DNA from: Chitinophagaceae bacterium
Lineage (GTDB): Bacteria; Bacteroidota; Bacteroidia; Chitinophagales; Chitinophagaceae
Direction: 5' to 3'
Length of the DNA: 56,236 nucleotides
Assembly (NCBI GenBank): GCA_947447265.1
Contig: CANFKC010000033.1
Coordinates: forward strand, 1 to 56,236
In this document: positions 35,548 to 44,205 of the stretch, piece after piece
How the letters are laid out: each line of letters opens with the position of its first letter
Numbering within the stretch: position 1 is the first letter of the stretch
The notes under the pieces: model-generated
Databases searched by the model: none
What the model was told of the DNA's origin: nothing
What the model saw: the letters and a program-made list of their open reading frames with translations, nothing else
Made by a program: the position numbers and the translations under genes

Positions 35548-36533
35548 AATAATTGCTCGTTCTTAATATCTGTCGCACATTTAAAGTGCCCCTCAGGGCA
35601 ACTTTTCCGGCCGTGCAGGCCACAGGGTTTGCAATATAAGTCGTAGTCTACCTCCACTATTTTTGAATCTCTGCTTTGGGGGCCAAAACCAAACGATGTA
35701 ATGGTAGAACAAAATACACCCGTAACCGGCGCATCCATGGCGGAAGCGAAGTGTAACGGCGCGGAATCATTAGCATAGTTCATTTCGGCATCCTGCATCA
35801 ATGCGGCCGATTTCAAATAATTCAGGCTGCCGCAAAGGTTGATAACATTGTCCCTCTTTATTTTACCCAGTATTTCCTCCCCTATTCCTGCATCGGGCAC
35901 GCCACCCAGTATATATATAGTATCCTTTTCCGGCAACAGCCCAATCAGTTCCACCCATCTGTCAATAGGATACCGCTTAGTAAACCATACGGAAGAAGGT
36001 GCAATAGCTATAAAAGGCTTTGTTTTGTATTGTTCTACAAACTTAAAGTCCGCTTCGCTGGGGTGCAGTTTAGGCAAGGCCGGTATTGAATCGGTAATAT
36101 CTTCCAATAGCAACTGGTATCGGCCGGTCTCGGTAGTGAATTTTTCGCTGCGCGGTGGCGAAATAATATGGGGTACTTTCTTCGTGAACGAAAAAGAAAA
36201 GGGGTTTTTATCGTAGCCGGCAGTATACCCGGCACCTGAAGTAAAGCAAATAAAGCCCGAAGTAAAGAACCTGTGAGGGTTAATAATATGCGTATACTTT
36301 TCCCTCCGCACCCTCAACGCCATTTTTACCAGGTTAATGTGCTTTTTATCCTGTTTGTTCCAAACCAGCAGGTTAGTAATGTAGGGATGGCCATGCAGCA
36401 AGCCTTCATTTCCTTTACGCAGCAAAAAATCAATCTGCGCATCGGGGTAAAACTGATGAATCTTCTCCACAATTGAAGTGGCCAGAACAACATCTCCGGT
36501 GAAAGCAGTTTGTATAACCAAAAATTTATACAT
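35523..36533 (-). CDS. Family 9 glycosyltransferase (heptosyltransferase-like)
   Basis: This is a GT-B enzyme of the ADP-heptose:LPS heptosyltransferase family. YKFLVIQTAFTGDVVLATSIVEKIHQ, APSSVWFTKRYPIDRWVELI, IYILGGVPDAGIGEEIL and MQDAEMNYANDSAPLHFASAMDAPVTGVF are the typical motifs. It probably adds a core sugar to the lipopolysaccharide. I chose the ATG at 36533; a TTG at 36542 lies just upstream. It is separated from the main polysaccharide locus by 9 kb. Confidence 0.88.
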   Translation of the reverse strand: MYKFLVIQTAFTGDVVLATSIVEKIHQFYPDAQIDFLLRKGNEGLLHGHPYITNLLVWNKQDKKHINLVKMALRVRREKYTHIINPHRFFTSGFICFTSGAGYTAGYDKNPFSFSFTKKVPHIISPPRSEKFTTETGRYQLLLEDITDSIPALPKLHPSEADFKFVEQYKTKPFIAIAPSSVWFTKRYPIDRWVELIGLLPEKDTIYILGGVPDAGIGEEILGKIKRDNVINLCGSLNYLKSAALMQDAEMNYANDSAPLHFASAMDAPVTGVFCSTITSFGFGPQSRDSKIVEVDYDLYCKPCGLHGRKSCPEGHFKCATDIKNEQLLWWTSKTT

Positions 36534-36656
36534 CGGCCGCAAAACTACGATGGAATGTGCTTTCTGTACGTTTTAACAATAATATTTTTCTATTTTATCA
36601 AAATTGGTCTTAAATTTGTTTTACTCTTTTTGAATTTATCACCAAAAAATATAAAA

Positions 36657-37190
36657 ATGAAAAAAATAATAATCCTATTGGCTGCAACGGTTATGTTAGG
36701 TACTGTTGCTGAGGCGAAAGACAAAAAGAAAAAGAAAACTGAAACAACCGGTGAAACCCTGCAGTTGAGTAACAGCACTGCCTTACCGGTAACCGATGGC
36801 GCGGCCCCAACTGCACCAACAACTACTTTGAAGCTGGAAGATATGGCTTTCACCGATCTTAACCACGACTTTGGCACTGTACAGGAAGGCCCCGACGCAA
36901 CCTGCAAGTTTACATTTGTAAATAAGGGCAAAGAGCCAATGATCATTCAAAAAGCACAGGCTTCATGCGGTTGCACCGTACCAACTTATTCAAAAGAGCC
37001 AATTGCACCGGGTGCAACAGGTACCATTGATGTAGCATTTCATACTATGGGTAAACCAGCCGGACCATTTAATAAGAGCATTACAGTAACATCAAATGCA
37101 GGTGTTAAAGTATTAAACATTAAGGGCATGGTTGAAAAAGCACCTACTACTTCGGTGCCTGAAAATACATCGATGATAAAAACGAACTAA
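36657..37190 (+). CDS. Secreted DUF1573 protein (1 of 3)
   Basis: A signal peptide (MKKIIILLAATVMLGTVAEA) is followed by a Lys-rich stretch and one DUF1573 domain, an immunoglobulin-like fold that recurs in Bacteroidota periplasmic proteins. FTDLNHDFGTVQEGPDATCKF and ASCGCTVPTYSKEPIAPGATG are the signature, including the CxC pair. It is the first of three paralogues in tandem. I chose ATG 36657, which gives a clean signal peptide; a -7-like TAAATTTG is at 36611-36618. Confidence 0.85.
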   Translation: MKKIIILLAATVMLGTVAEAKDKKKKKTETTGETLQLSNSTALPVTDGAAPTAPTTTLKLEDMAFTDLNHDFGTVQEGPDATCKFTFVNKGKEPMIIQKAQASCGCTVPTYSKEPIAPGATGTIDVAFHTMGKPAGPFNKSITVTSNAGVKVLNIKGMVEKAPTTSVPENTSMIKTN

Positions 37191-37256
37191 GCGTATAACA
37201 AGTCAAGCATAAAAATCAAACAAAAAAATCAATTTAATCACTCAACAAATCTAAAA

Positions 37257-37769
37257 ATGAAGAAAGTAATTTTCACGCTTTTCTGCCTGTCGTTAACTAC
37301 AGTTGCTGTTAAAGCACAGGATCAAAAAGCTCCGAATAATGCGGCTGCTCCTCAGGCGCCTGCAGTTGATCCTAACGCAGGAGTTTTAAAATTTAAGGAT
37401 AAGGACAACACCCACGACTATGGTGAAGTTCCGGAAGGCCCTACTGCTGAGTATGATTTTGAATTTACCAATACCGGCAAAAAGCCTATCATCATATCTG
37501 ATGCGAAAGGTTCTTGCGGTTGCACCGTACCAAAATGGCCTCACGAGCCTATCGCTCCTAAAGCGAAGGCAATGATACATGTTACTTACAATACTGATCA
37601 CCGCCCGGGTCCTATCAGCAAAGAAGTAACCATCACTTCTGATGCTATGGAGAAATCAGTAGTATTGCACATTCGTGGTACTGTTAAACCAAAACCACAG
37701 GAAGCGCCAAAGCAGGAACCAACTATGGCTCCGGTAGCACCAGCTCCTATGCCAGCTCCTAAACACTAA
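37257..37769 (+). CDS. Secreted DUF1573 protein (2 of 3)
   Basis: It has a signal peptide ending near VKAQ and one DUF1573 domain with THDYGEVPEGPTAEYDFEF and SCGCTVPKWPHEPIAPKAKA. The tail after residue 145 is Pro- and Ala-rich. It is close in sequence to the upstream and downstream neighbours, with a strong terminator following at 37798-37827. Confidence 0.85.
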   Translation: MKKVIFTLFCLSLTTVAVKAQDQKAPNNAAAPQAPAVDPNAGVLKFKDKDNTHDYGEVPEGPTAEYDFEFTNTGKKPIIISDAKGSCGCTVPKWPHEPIAPKAKAMIHVTYNTDHRPGPISKEVTITSDAMEKSVVLHIRGTVKPKPQEAPKQEPTMAPVAPAPMPAPKH

Positions 37770-37797
37770 TTTTTAGCGTTAGCATAAATTATATTTT

Positions 37798-37827
37798 AAA
37801 TGAGCAATGATCTTTCATTGCTCATTT
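37798..37827 (+). terminator. Rho-independent terminator after the second DUF1573 gene
   Basis: A perfect 13-bp stem (AAATGAGCAATGA and its complement) with a TCTT loop, followed by ATTTTT. Confidence 0.85.
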
Positions 37828-37886
37828 ATTTTTAAGAACGGTCAGTTATACTCTCCCCCTGTCTGGCCCCCAAAAAATGAAAAAGC

Positions 37887-38312
37887 ATGAAAAAGATAAT
37901 AGTTTTTTCTGGCTGCCTGCTGTTAGCTGGTTATAGCAATACAAATGCGCAAACGCAACCTGCCGCTACCCAGGCGCCACAGAAAGCAGAGGGTGCACAG
38001 TTTAAATTTAAAGACGGTGATACTTTCGATTTTGGCGAAGTGAGCCTGGGTCCGGACGCGGTACACGAATTCATATTTACCAATACCGGCAGCCAGCCGC
38101 TAACAATTATTGATGCCAAGCCTTCCTGTAGCTGCACCACACCCGAATGGCCAAAAGAAGCTATTGCCCCCGGTGCAACCGGCATTATAAAGGTTGGATA
38201 CCATACTAAAAAAGATGGCCCGTTCTTTAAAGAAGTATTCATTCAATCGAACGCAATTCTGCCTGAAGGCGAAAAAAGGTATACTATTTATATTAAAGGA
38301 GTAGTAAAGTAA
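37887..38312 (+). CDS. Secreted DUF1573 protein (3 of 3)
   Basis: It has a signal peptide (MKKIIVFSGCLLLAGYSNTNAQ) and one DUF1573 domain with DTFDFGEVSLGPDAVHEFIF and CSCTTPEWPKEAIAPGATG. It is the shortest of the three (141 residues) and ends soon after the domain. A terminator precedes it, so it may have its own promoter. Confidence 0.85.
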   Translation: MKKIIVFSGCLLLAGYSNTNAQTQPAATQAPQKAEGAQFKFKDGDTFDFGEVSLGPDAVHEFIFTNTGSQPLTIIDAKPSCSCTTPEWPKEAIAPGATGIIKVGYHTKKDGPFFKEVFIQSNAILPEGEKRYTIYIKGVVK

Positions 38313-38340
38313 AGTGCTAAAATAAAACGCGTCATTCCCC

Positions 38341-38368
38341 AAAAGTCACCTTTCCGGTGGCTTTTTTA
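38341..38368 (+). terminator. Terminator after the third DUF1573 gene
   Basis: AGTCACC and GGTGGCT (one G-T pair) form a 7-bp stem with a 5-nt loop and a run of six T. Confidence 0.7.
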
Positions 38369-38471
38369 ATTTTCAGTTAGTAAATTTTTCTGGTATAAAA
38401 AATAAATGGGTTAATCTTTTCCATCTTTGGAAACATGATGTATCTTGGGTAGCATTAAAACTTCTTTTTTT

Positions 38472-40232
38472 ATGAAAAAACTTTATTCTCTATTACTGGC
38501 AACTGCATTTGCATCAGCTGCCAGTGCTCAGTATTGCACACCTTCATGCTCTAATCCTTCAGGCGGTTGCACTTATGGTGCAATTAGCATGGTGCGGATA
38601 TCCGGAGCATCAGGAACAACACTAATTGACTCATTAGGCTGCACCGGCTCAGGCTATGAAGATCGTCATGCACTTTCAGGGATGACTTGCACCCTGACTC
38701 CAGGTAGCACCTATGTTGCCAGTTTGTCTGCTTCCTATCCTAATCCGAAGAACTCACAGATGTGGATTGACTATGACAACGATAATACGTTTGCATCATC
38801 AGAATCAATTGGTGGCGCCAACAGCTGGGGTTACAGTGCGAGTATTTCGTTTACTGTACCAAGTAGCGCTGCAACAGGAAGTTTCAGGGTACGCCTTGCT
38901 TCAGAATATGCAGGTTCCATTTATTATCCTTCTATAAACCCATGTATGGGTTCAGGTTATATGTTCGGAGATGCCCGTGATTATACCATTTCCGTTGGTT
39001 CTGGTAGTTCTTCAAGCTGCTCCGGCACACCAACAGCGGGTACTGCAAGCGCAACAACATCTGGCGCTTGCGCTTATCATTACATTACATTGACTGACGC
39101 AGGCGCTTCATCTGGTGCAGGCATCACTTACCAGTGGGAAAAGTCAACTGATGGCGGTGCTACCTGGACATCTATTTCAGGTGCTACAGCGCTTACCTAT
39201 ACTTTAGCTGAGCCTTCAGTAACCACCATGTACCGTTGCGTTGTTACCTGCTCAACCAGCAGCGCGAGCGCAGCTACAGCAGGCGCTACAATAACTATAA
39301 ACAGGGTAAGTGGCCATATCGCGTACAGCTCAGCTGCACCTGATACCACCAGCCTTAAAGTTTGGCTTATCGATTACAACGCAGGCGCAGGAACGCTCAC
39401 CGCTATTGACTCACAGATCACCTGCGTGGATAGCCTTAACCCATACTTCGAATTTAATGGCATGGGCGCAGCAACTTACCTGGTAAAAGCACAGTCGCTT
39501 GACGTAACAAGCTCAATGGTTGGTGCAAGCGGATATGTGCCAACTTATGGCGCATCTAGCCCACACTGGAGTGGCGCTGCTAACATTACCCATACAACAG
39601 GCATCAGCACACAAAATATCACTATGTCTTACGGTACAGTAGCCGCTGGTCCTGGTTTCATTGGAGGACTTATCTCATCTGGTGCCGGCAAGAACACAGC
39701 TACAGATGTACCTGCTGCAAATATGCTGGTGTTGCTTCAGAATACTGCAAGCGGCGTTTTGACACAAACTTATACTGATGCTACCGGTGCTTATTCATTC
39801 ACAGGCATCGCTTATGGCTCTTATGTTGTTTATCCTGAAGCAATGGGCTTTGCAACTACGGTATATGCTACTATTACCCTTTCTGCATCACATGTTTCTC
39901 AGACTGGTGCGAACTTTAAACAATTTAATACTTCTAAAACCATTAAGCCAATAGGCGTGAGCGTAGGCTGTGTTACAACAACTCAATTCAGCATTGCGCC
40001 AAACCCAAGCTATGGCACCCTGAATATTTCATGGGGTGACCTTGCAGCAGGAAAAGCGGATGTAATTGTTACTAACCTGCTTGGCCAAACTGTATTCAAC
40101 TCTTCTATCAATATTGATAATGCCGGCGGTTCTTCAGTAGTAAACCTAAGCTCACTGAGCAACGGTCTTTACATTGTTAAGATACAGTCTGAAACGATCA
40201 ACTTTAGCGAAAAGCTGATTTTACAGAACTAA
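38472..40232 (+). CDS. Secreted GEVED-domain protein with T9SS sorting domain
   Basis: A signal peptide (MKKLYSLLLATAFASAASAQ) is followed by a GEVED domain (QMWIDYDNDNTFASSESIG to YMFGDARDYTISVG). Next come an Ig-like segment with YQWEKSTDGGATWTSISGAT, a carboxypeptidase-regulatory-like domain (DATGAYSFTGIAYGSYVVYP) and a C-terminal type A sorting domain (FSIAPNPSYGTLNISW to SEKLILQN). It should be exported by the type IX system and attached to the surface or released. I chose the ATG at 38472; the TTG at 38445 would only lengthen the N-terminus. Confidence 0.88.
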   Translation: MKKLYSLLLATAFASAASAQYCTPSCSNPSGGCTYGAISMVRISGASGTTLIDSLGCTGSGYEDRHALSGMTCTLTPGSTYVASLSASYPNPKNSQMWIDYDNDNTFASSESIGGANSWGYSASISFTVPSSAATGSFRVRLASEYAGSIYYPSINPCMGSGYMFGDARDYTISVGSGSSSSCSGTPTAGTASATTSGACAYHYITLTDAGASSGAGITYQWEKSTDGGATWTSISGATALTYTLAEPSVTTMYRCVVTCSTSSASAATAGATITINRVSGHIAYSSAAPDTTSLKVWLIDYNAGAGTLTAIDSQITCVDSLNPYFEFNGMGAATYLVKAQSLDVTSSMVGASGYVPTYGASSPHWSGAANITHTTGISTQNITMSYGTVAAGPGFIGGLISSGAGKNTATDVPAANMLVLLQNTASGVLTQTYTDATGAYSFTGIAYGSYVVYPEAMGFATTVYATITLSASHVSQTGANFKQFNTSKTIKPIGVSVGCVTTTQFSIAPNPSYGTLNISWGDLAAGKADVIVTNLLGQTVFNSSINIDNAGGSSVVNLSSLSNGLYIVKIQSETINFSEKLILQN

Positions 40233-40255
40233 GTAATTCTTTTAAATAACCTAGT

Positions 40256-40289
40256 AACGGGGACGCACTAAAATGTGTCCCCGTTTTTT
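40256..40289 (+). terminator. Terminator after the GEVED-domain gene
   Basis: AACGGGGAC and GTCCCCGTT form a 9-bp stem with a 12-nt loop, followed by a run of T. Confidence 0.85.
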
Positions 40290-40361
40290 ATTTTTCCTTT
40301 TTGTCCAAATCGCAAAAGTTCATCCGTCATTACCTTGTTCATCACATAAAAAACTATAAAA

Positions 40362-40844
40362 ATGAAGAAGTCGATCTACCATTCCGAACTGATCTTGAAC
40401 CTTAACGAGCGTCTATTCCTGAATGCCCTTGAGGGCGTAACAGATGCACAGGCACAGGAAAGAATCAGCGGCCATAATAATCCGCTAATCTGGATTGCCA
40501 CGCTCAACGTTTGGGCCCGGTATAACACCCTTATGTTTCTTGGCAAACCCGTGCAAAACCCTTACCAGGGCATGTTCGAAAACTTCAGACCCTACAATAC
40601 CGAGGACAAATACCCTTCACTGGACGAAGTAAGAAAAGACTGGATCAAGGTTTCGGAACTATTGAGAGCTGCAATGGCCACAGTTAGCGAGGAACAACTT
40701 GCTGCTGACTCTCCGCTCAAAAGCCCAAGCGGCGACTTTACCATGGGCGGCACCATTGCATTTCTTGCACAGCATGAAAGCTTTGACATAGGCCAGTTGG
40801 CTTTCCTGAAAAAATATCACACTAAGGAAGCCATGAAGTACTAA
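40362..40844 (+). CDS. DinB-family protein
   Basis: This 160-residue four-helix protein of the DinB/YfiT-like superfamily has HNNPLIWIATLNVWARYNTLMFLG near residue 40 and TMGGTIAFLAQHESFDIGQLAFLKKY at the end, with the His residues expected to bind a metal. Function is unknown for this branch; some relatives are thiol-dependent transferases. It lies 33 bases before a DGPF (YCII) protein gene and shares its direction with the ECF sigma factor. Confidence 0.8.
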   Translation: MKKSIYHSELILNLNERLFLNALEGVTDAQAQERISGHNNPLIWIATLNVWARYNTLMFLGKPVQNPYQGMFENFRPYNTEDKYPSLDEVRKDWIKVSELLRAAMATVSEEQLAADSPLKSPSGDFTMGGTIAFLAQHESFDIGQLAFLKKYHTKEAMKY

Positions 40845-40877
40845 TACCCAATCACAACAACTATAAAACAGAAAGCA

Positions 40878-41231
40878 ATGGCTGAATATCTATTAATTTT
40901 CCGAGGTGGAGAAATGGCCCGCAAAGCTGAAATGCACTCACCCGAGGAATGGCAGGAACACATGCAAAACTGGATGCAGTGGATGGGCTCCCTTACAGAG
41001 CAGGGCAAGCTTGTTGGCGCTCAACCGCTGAAGCAAGCGGGCAAACAGGTAAGTGGTAAAAGCAAAATTGTTACCGACGGCCCGTTTATAGAAGGCAAAG
41101 AAATTGTTGGCGGCTACCTCATTTGCAAGGCAAATGATTTTGATGAAGCTGTTGAAATATCAAAGGGTTGCCCCATACTCGATTTCGATGGCATGGTGGA
41201 AGTGCGCGAAATAGGAGAGATAAAAATGTAA
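40878..41231 (+). CDS. YCII/DGPF-domain protein
   Basis: This 117-residue YCII-related protein carries VTDGPFIEGKEIVGGYLICKA, the DGPF motif that names the group. Proteins of this kind are typical neighbours of the ECF42-type sigma factors, such as the one at 41326. The exact role is not known. It is probably co-transcribed with the DinB gene but is cut off from the sigma factor by a terminator at 41274. Confidence 0.85.
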   Translation: MAEYLLIFRGGEMARKAEMHSPEEWQEHMQNWMQWMGSLTEQGKLVGAQPLKQAGKQVSGKSKIVTDGPFIEGKEIVGGYLICKANDFDEAVEISKGCPILDFDGMVEVREIGEIKM

Positions 41232-41273
41232 AAGGGACATTCCGACCCCATATAATACCAAATGTTTACCTTT

Positions 41274-41311
41274 AAGTACCCCATAGCAATTGCTTTGGGG
41301 TACTTTTTTCA
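41274..41311 (+). terminator. Terminator after the DGPF gene
   Basis: AAGTACCCCA and TGGGGTACTT form a 10-bp perfect stem with a 12-nt loop and a run of T. It separates the DGPF gene from the sigma factor that starts 15 bases after the T run. Confidence 0.85.
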
Positions 41312-41325
41312 ACACCGGAAATTAA

Positions 41326-42597
41326 TTGAGCGGCAACTTCGATATTAACCAACTCAGCGAACATCTTTTCAGGCACGAAGCAGGAAGGATAGTGGCCGTA
41401 TTGACAAAAATATTTGGCACCGAAAACCTCGATCTTTCGGAAGACGTAGTGCAGGAAACATTTATTAGCGCAATGCAGGTATGGACACTGAAAGGTGTAC
41501 CGGATAACCCGTCAGGTTGGTTGTTCAGGGTGGCGAAGAATAAAGCGATTGATGTGTTGCGTAAGAATAAATTTTCAAAACAGATTGACTTCAGCGACCC
41601 GGAAAGGATACTCCTGAAATCAGAATATACCTTGAACCTGGCACTGGATAAACTGTGGCGTGAAGATGAAATTGAAGACGACCTGCTGCGCATGATGTTT
41701 GCCTGCTGCCACCCCGAACTATCGGTAGAGAACCAGATAACGCTTATACTAAAAACGCTCTGTGGATTTTCTACAGCTGAAATTGCCCACGCCTTTCTCA
41801 CATCAGAAGACACCGTATCGAAAAGGCTCTACCGCACAAAAAATTTCTTTCGCGATAAAAAAATAAAACCCGAATTTCCCGGTAACAATAAGCTGGGCGC
41901 GAGCATTGAAGCGGTATTACATACCATATACCTCATTTTTAATGAAGGGTATTATGCGACTCACAGTAACGAGGTAGTGCGCAAAGACCTTATTGACCAG
42001 GCCATCTATCTATGCAGGCTTTTAGCGGATAATGTGCACACCCAATTGCCAGAAGTGAATGCCGCTATGGCGCTGATGTGCTTTCATGCAGCACGTTTAA
42101 AGAGCCGCCTTACGAAAAGTGGCGATATCATTTTACTCGCAGACCAGGACCGCAGCCAGTGGGATAAAACCCTGGTAAGCGCAGGCAACGACTACCTTAA
42201 CAAGGCTGCTTCCGGAAATAAAATAAGTTCTTACCATCTGGAGGCCGCTATTGCTTATGAGCACTGCACGGCACCAACTTTTGCCCGGACTAACTGGAGA
42301 AATATTCTTAACTACTACAACATACTGGCAACCATTAACCCTAACCCGGTAGTAATGATGCACAGGCTTACGGCAGTACTAAAAGCAGAAGGCGCAACAG
42401 CAGCACTACAGGAAATTGAAGCATCTACACACAAAAGTGAATGGGAGAAAAGCTACTTATTCCATTGCCTGCTTGGCGATGTGTATGCTGATATTGCACC
42501 GCAACAAGCAAAAGCCAGCTACGAAACAGCAATAGAAATGACCAGTTCTAAAAAAGAACAACAATTGCTGACAAGGAAGATAAGTGCTTTGGGATAA
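41326..42597 (+). CDS. ECF sigma factor with C-terminal extension (ECF42-like)
   Basis: The sigma-2 region (LSEDVVQETFISAMQVW, GWLFRVAKNKAIDVLR) and sigma-4 region (CGFSTAEIAHAFLTSEDTVSKRLYR) are followed by about 240 extra residues that begin with LHTIYLIFNEGY and end in a TPR-like segment (LLGDVYADIAPQQAKASYETAI). This layout is that of the ECF42 group, in which the extension is needed for activity, and DGPF proteins are the usual partners. The gene begins with TTG directly after an in-frame stop, so no earlier start exists. No anti-sigma gene is nearby. Confidence 0.85.
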   Translation: MSGNFDINQLSEHLFRHEAGRIVAVLTKIFGTENLDLSEDVVQETFISAMQVWTLKGVPDNPSGWLFRVAKNKAIDVLRKNKFSKQIDFSDPERILLKSEYTLNLALDKLWREDEIEDDLLRMMFACCHPELSVENQITLILKTLCGFSTAEIAHAFLTSEDTVSKRLYRTKNFFRDKKIKPEFPGNNKLGASIEAVLHTIYLIFNEGYYATHSNEVVRKDLIDQAIYLCRLLADNVHTQLPEVNAAMALMCFHAARLKSRLTKSGDIILLADQDRSQWDKTLVSAGNDYLNKAASGNKISSYHLEAAIAYEHCTAPTFARTNWRNILNYYNILATINPNPVVMMHRLTAVLKAEGATAALQEIEASTHKSEWEKSYLFHCLLGDVYADIAPQQAKASYETAIEMTSSKKEQQLLTRKISALG

Positions 42598-42599
42598 AG

Positions 42600-43019
42600 T
42601 CAGAATGTTCTTTGTTCCAATTTCTCAATGACTATTTTAAACACCGCCGACAACGCAACTTTCTCTTGTTTATTGAAATCAAAGTTAACTATCACATCAT
42701 GCGCTTCAGCAACAACTTCGTTCTTATCGTTTAGTATGCGATGGTGTATCCCGAAGCTGGTGTTCTTAATAAATTCCACGCTAGATTCCACTGTGATATT
42801 GCCTGGATAGAAAAGTGGTTGTATAAACTGGCATTGCGTTGAAAGCAATATCGGCCCCACTTTAGTGGCTTCAAACGTGGCTGCATACCCCATCACTTCC
42901 CAATAATTCACACGGGCTGCCTGCACATATTTAAAGTAAGAAACGTTATTGATGTGCCCGAAAAGGTCCATCTCGCTCCAATCTAATCGCAGCGGCAGTT
43001 TTACAGGGAAGTTGGCCAT
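42600..43019 (-). CDS. Acyl-CoA thioesterase (4HBT family)
   Basis: This hot-dog fold thioesterase has DLFGHINNVSYFKYVQAARVNYW near the N-terminus with the conserved Asp and the following helix, and GIHHRILNDKNEVVAEAHDVIVNFD near the end. At 139 residues it is the usual 4-hydroxybenzoyl-CoA thioesterase size. It is adjacent to a beta-barrel gene on the same strand, with 12 bases between. Confidence 0.88.
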   Translation of the reverse strand: MANFPVKLPLRLDWSEMDLFGHINNVSYFKYVQAARVNYWEVMGYAATFEATKVGPILLSTQCQFIQPLFYPGNITVESSVEFIKNTSFGIHHRILNDKNEVVAEAHDVIVNFDFNKQEKVALSAVFKIVIEKLEQRTF

Positions 43020-43031
43020 TTTCTTATCTAC

Positions 43032-43694
43032 TTAAACAAACAGGTACATAAAGCGCAGTGTCCACAAATTATTGAACTGCGCACCGCGGGTGATGCCTGG
43101 CACATTATCACGAATAGACAAAATAGAATACTGGAAACGTAGATTAAGGAATAGCCCCTTATACATGTGCAGGCTACCACTCAGCAACAAATTGATATCT
43201 TTCTTTTTAAACGGATAATCAGAAAGCTTAGGAATCGTATAGTTGGCATTCATATACTCATTGGAAGCAGCGAGTTGCGAATAAGAAAACCCGCCGCCGA
43301 AATGGCTCTTACGGGAATCGAAATAATTGATCATAACCGGTATCTCGCCATACGTCAGGTCAACCCCATACTTGGTGATGTACTGGCCCGCAGCAGTTAC
43401 CTGCGCATAAGTAGCACGGCTGCCCTTTTGCGATAGCAGCACTTCCATGCTGCCTGCCAGGTGCTCGTCAAGTTTTATATACACTACCCCACCGGTATTA
43501 ATGCCAACCCTGCGGTAGCCGGCAAAATTATCACCGTCTATCTGGGTGAAATTAGCGCCAAGTATAAGCCCGCCATAGAAAGTGCGGTTTTCATACATAT
43601 CGAAATCTTTTTGGGCGAATACCGTAGATTGTAAACCGGCAAGCACAACCAGCGATAGCATTATGGGTTTCAAATACTTTTTTATACTTATCAT
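43032..43694 (-). CDS. Outer-membrane beta-barrel protein
   Basis: A signal peptide (MISIKKYLKPIMLSLVVLAGLQSTVFAQ) is followed by alternating polar and hydrophobic strands with ending aromatics (RTFYGGLILGANFTQIDGDNFAGYRRVG, FLNLRFQYSILSIRD, LWTLRFMYLFV). This is the porin-like OMP_b-brl_2 pattern of Bacteroidota. I chose the ATG at 43694; upstream residues in the frame do not belong to the signal peptide. A -7-like TATATTTG lies at 43711-43718 on the minus strand. Confidence 0.78.
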   Translation of the reverse strand: MISIKKYLKPIMLSLVVLAGLQSTVFAQKDFDMYENRTFYGGLILGANFTQIDGDNFAGYRRVGINTGGVVYIKLDEHLAGSMEVLLSQKGSRATYAQVTAAGQYITKYGVDLTYGEIPVMINYFDSRKSHFGGGFSYSQLAASNEYMNANYTIPKLSDYPFKKKDINLLLSGSLHMYKGLFLNLRFQYSILSIRDNVPGITRGAQFNNLWTLRFMYLFV

Positions 43695-43894
43695 GGCAGA
43701 AAATTCTTTACAAATATAGGGGATAAAGTAACCCCACACTGAAAACAACTTCCCTTAACCACATAAGTCCACCTTGTAAAAAGGCCTCACTTTGCAAATT
43801 ACCCCCACGTTACCCACTATCGTATGGCCTTATCACTTAGTTAACCTGAAAGTGGGTAAAATTCGCTAATTTTAGATGTTGAAATAATAAAAAA

Positions 43895-44203
43895 ATGAGT
43901 TTTAAATACACACCGGCTACGCTGAAAAAACTGGAAGAACTTTTTGAAGAAGCCAGGTACATACTGCGTTTTGAAAAGGGTCACTTTAACAGTGGATATT
44001 GTGTGCTTGAAGAAAAGCGCGTAGTGGTTATCAATAAGTTCTTCAATGTGGAAGGCCGCATTAACGCCCTTGTAGAAATACTGCAGAACCTCACCATTAA
44101 CGAAGATGAACTGAGCGGCGAAATGCTGAAATGGTACCGCCAGATGAAGGGCCAGCCAGACTTTGGTAAGGAAGCTACTGTTCAAACCCAAATAGACCTT
44201 TAG
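43895..44203 (+). CDS. Conserved hypothetical protein
   Basis: This 102-residue protein begins MSFKYTPATLKKLEELFEEA and contains FNSGYCVLEEKRVVVINKFFNVEGRINALVEIL. I recognise no named domain; its mostly alpha/beta composition suggests a small soluble protein. It lies two bases upstream of the MBL-fold hydrolase gene and is probably co-expressed with it. Confidence 0.75.
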   Translation: MSFKYTPATLKKLEELFEEARYILRFEKGHFNSGYCVLEEKRVVVINKFFNVEGRINALVEILQNLTINEDELSGEMLKWYRQMKGQPDFGKEATVQTQIDL

Positions 44204-44205
44204 CC

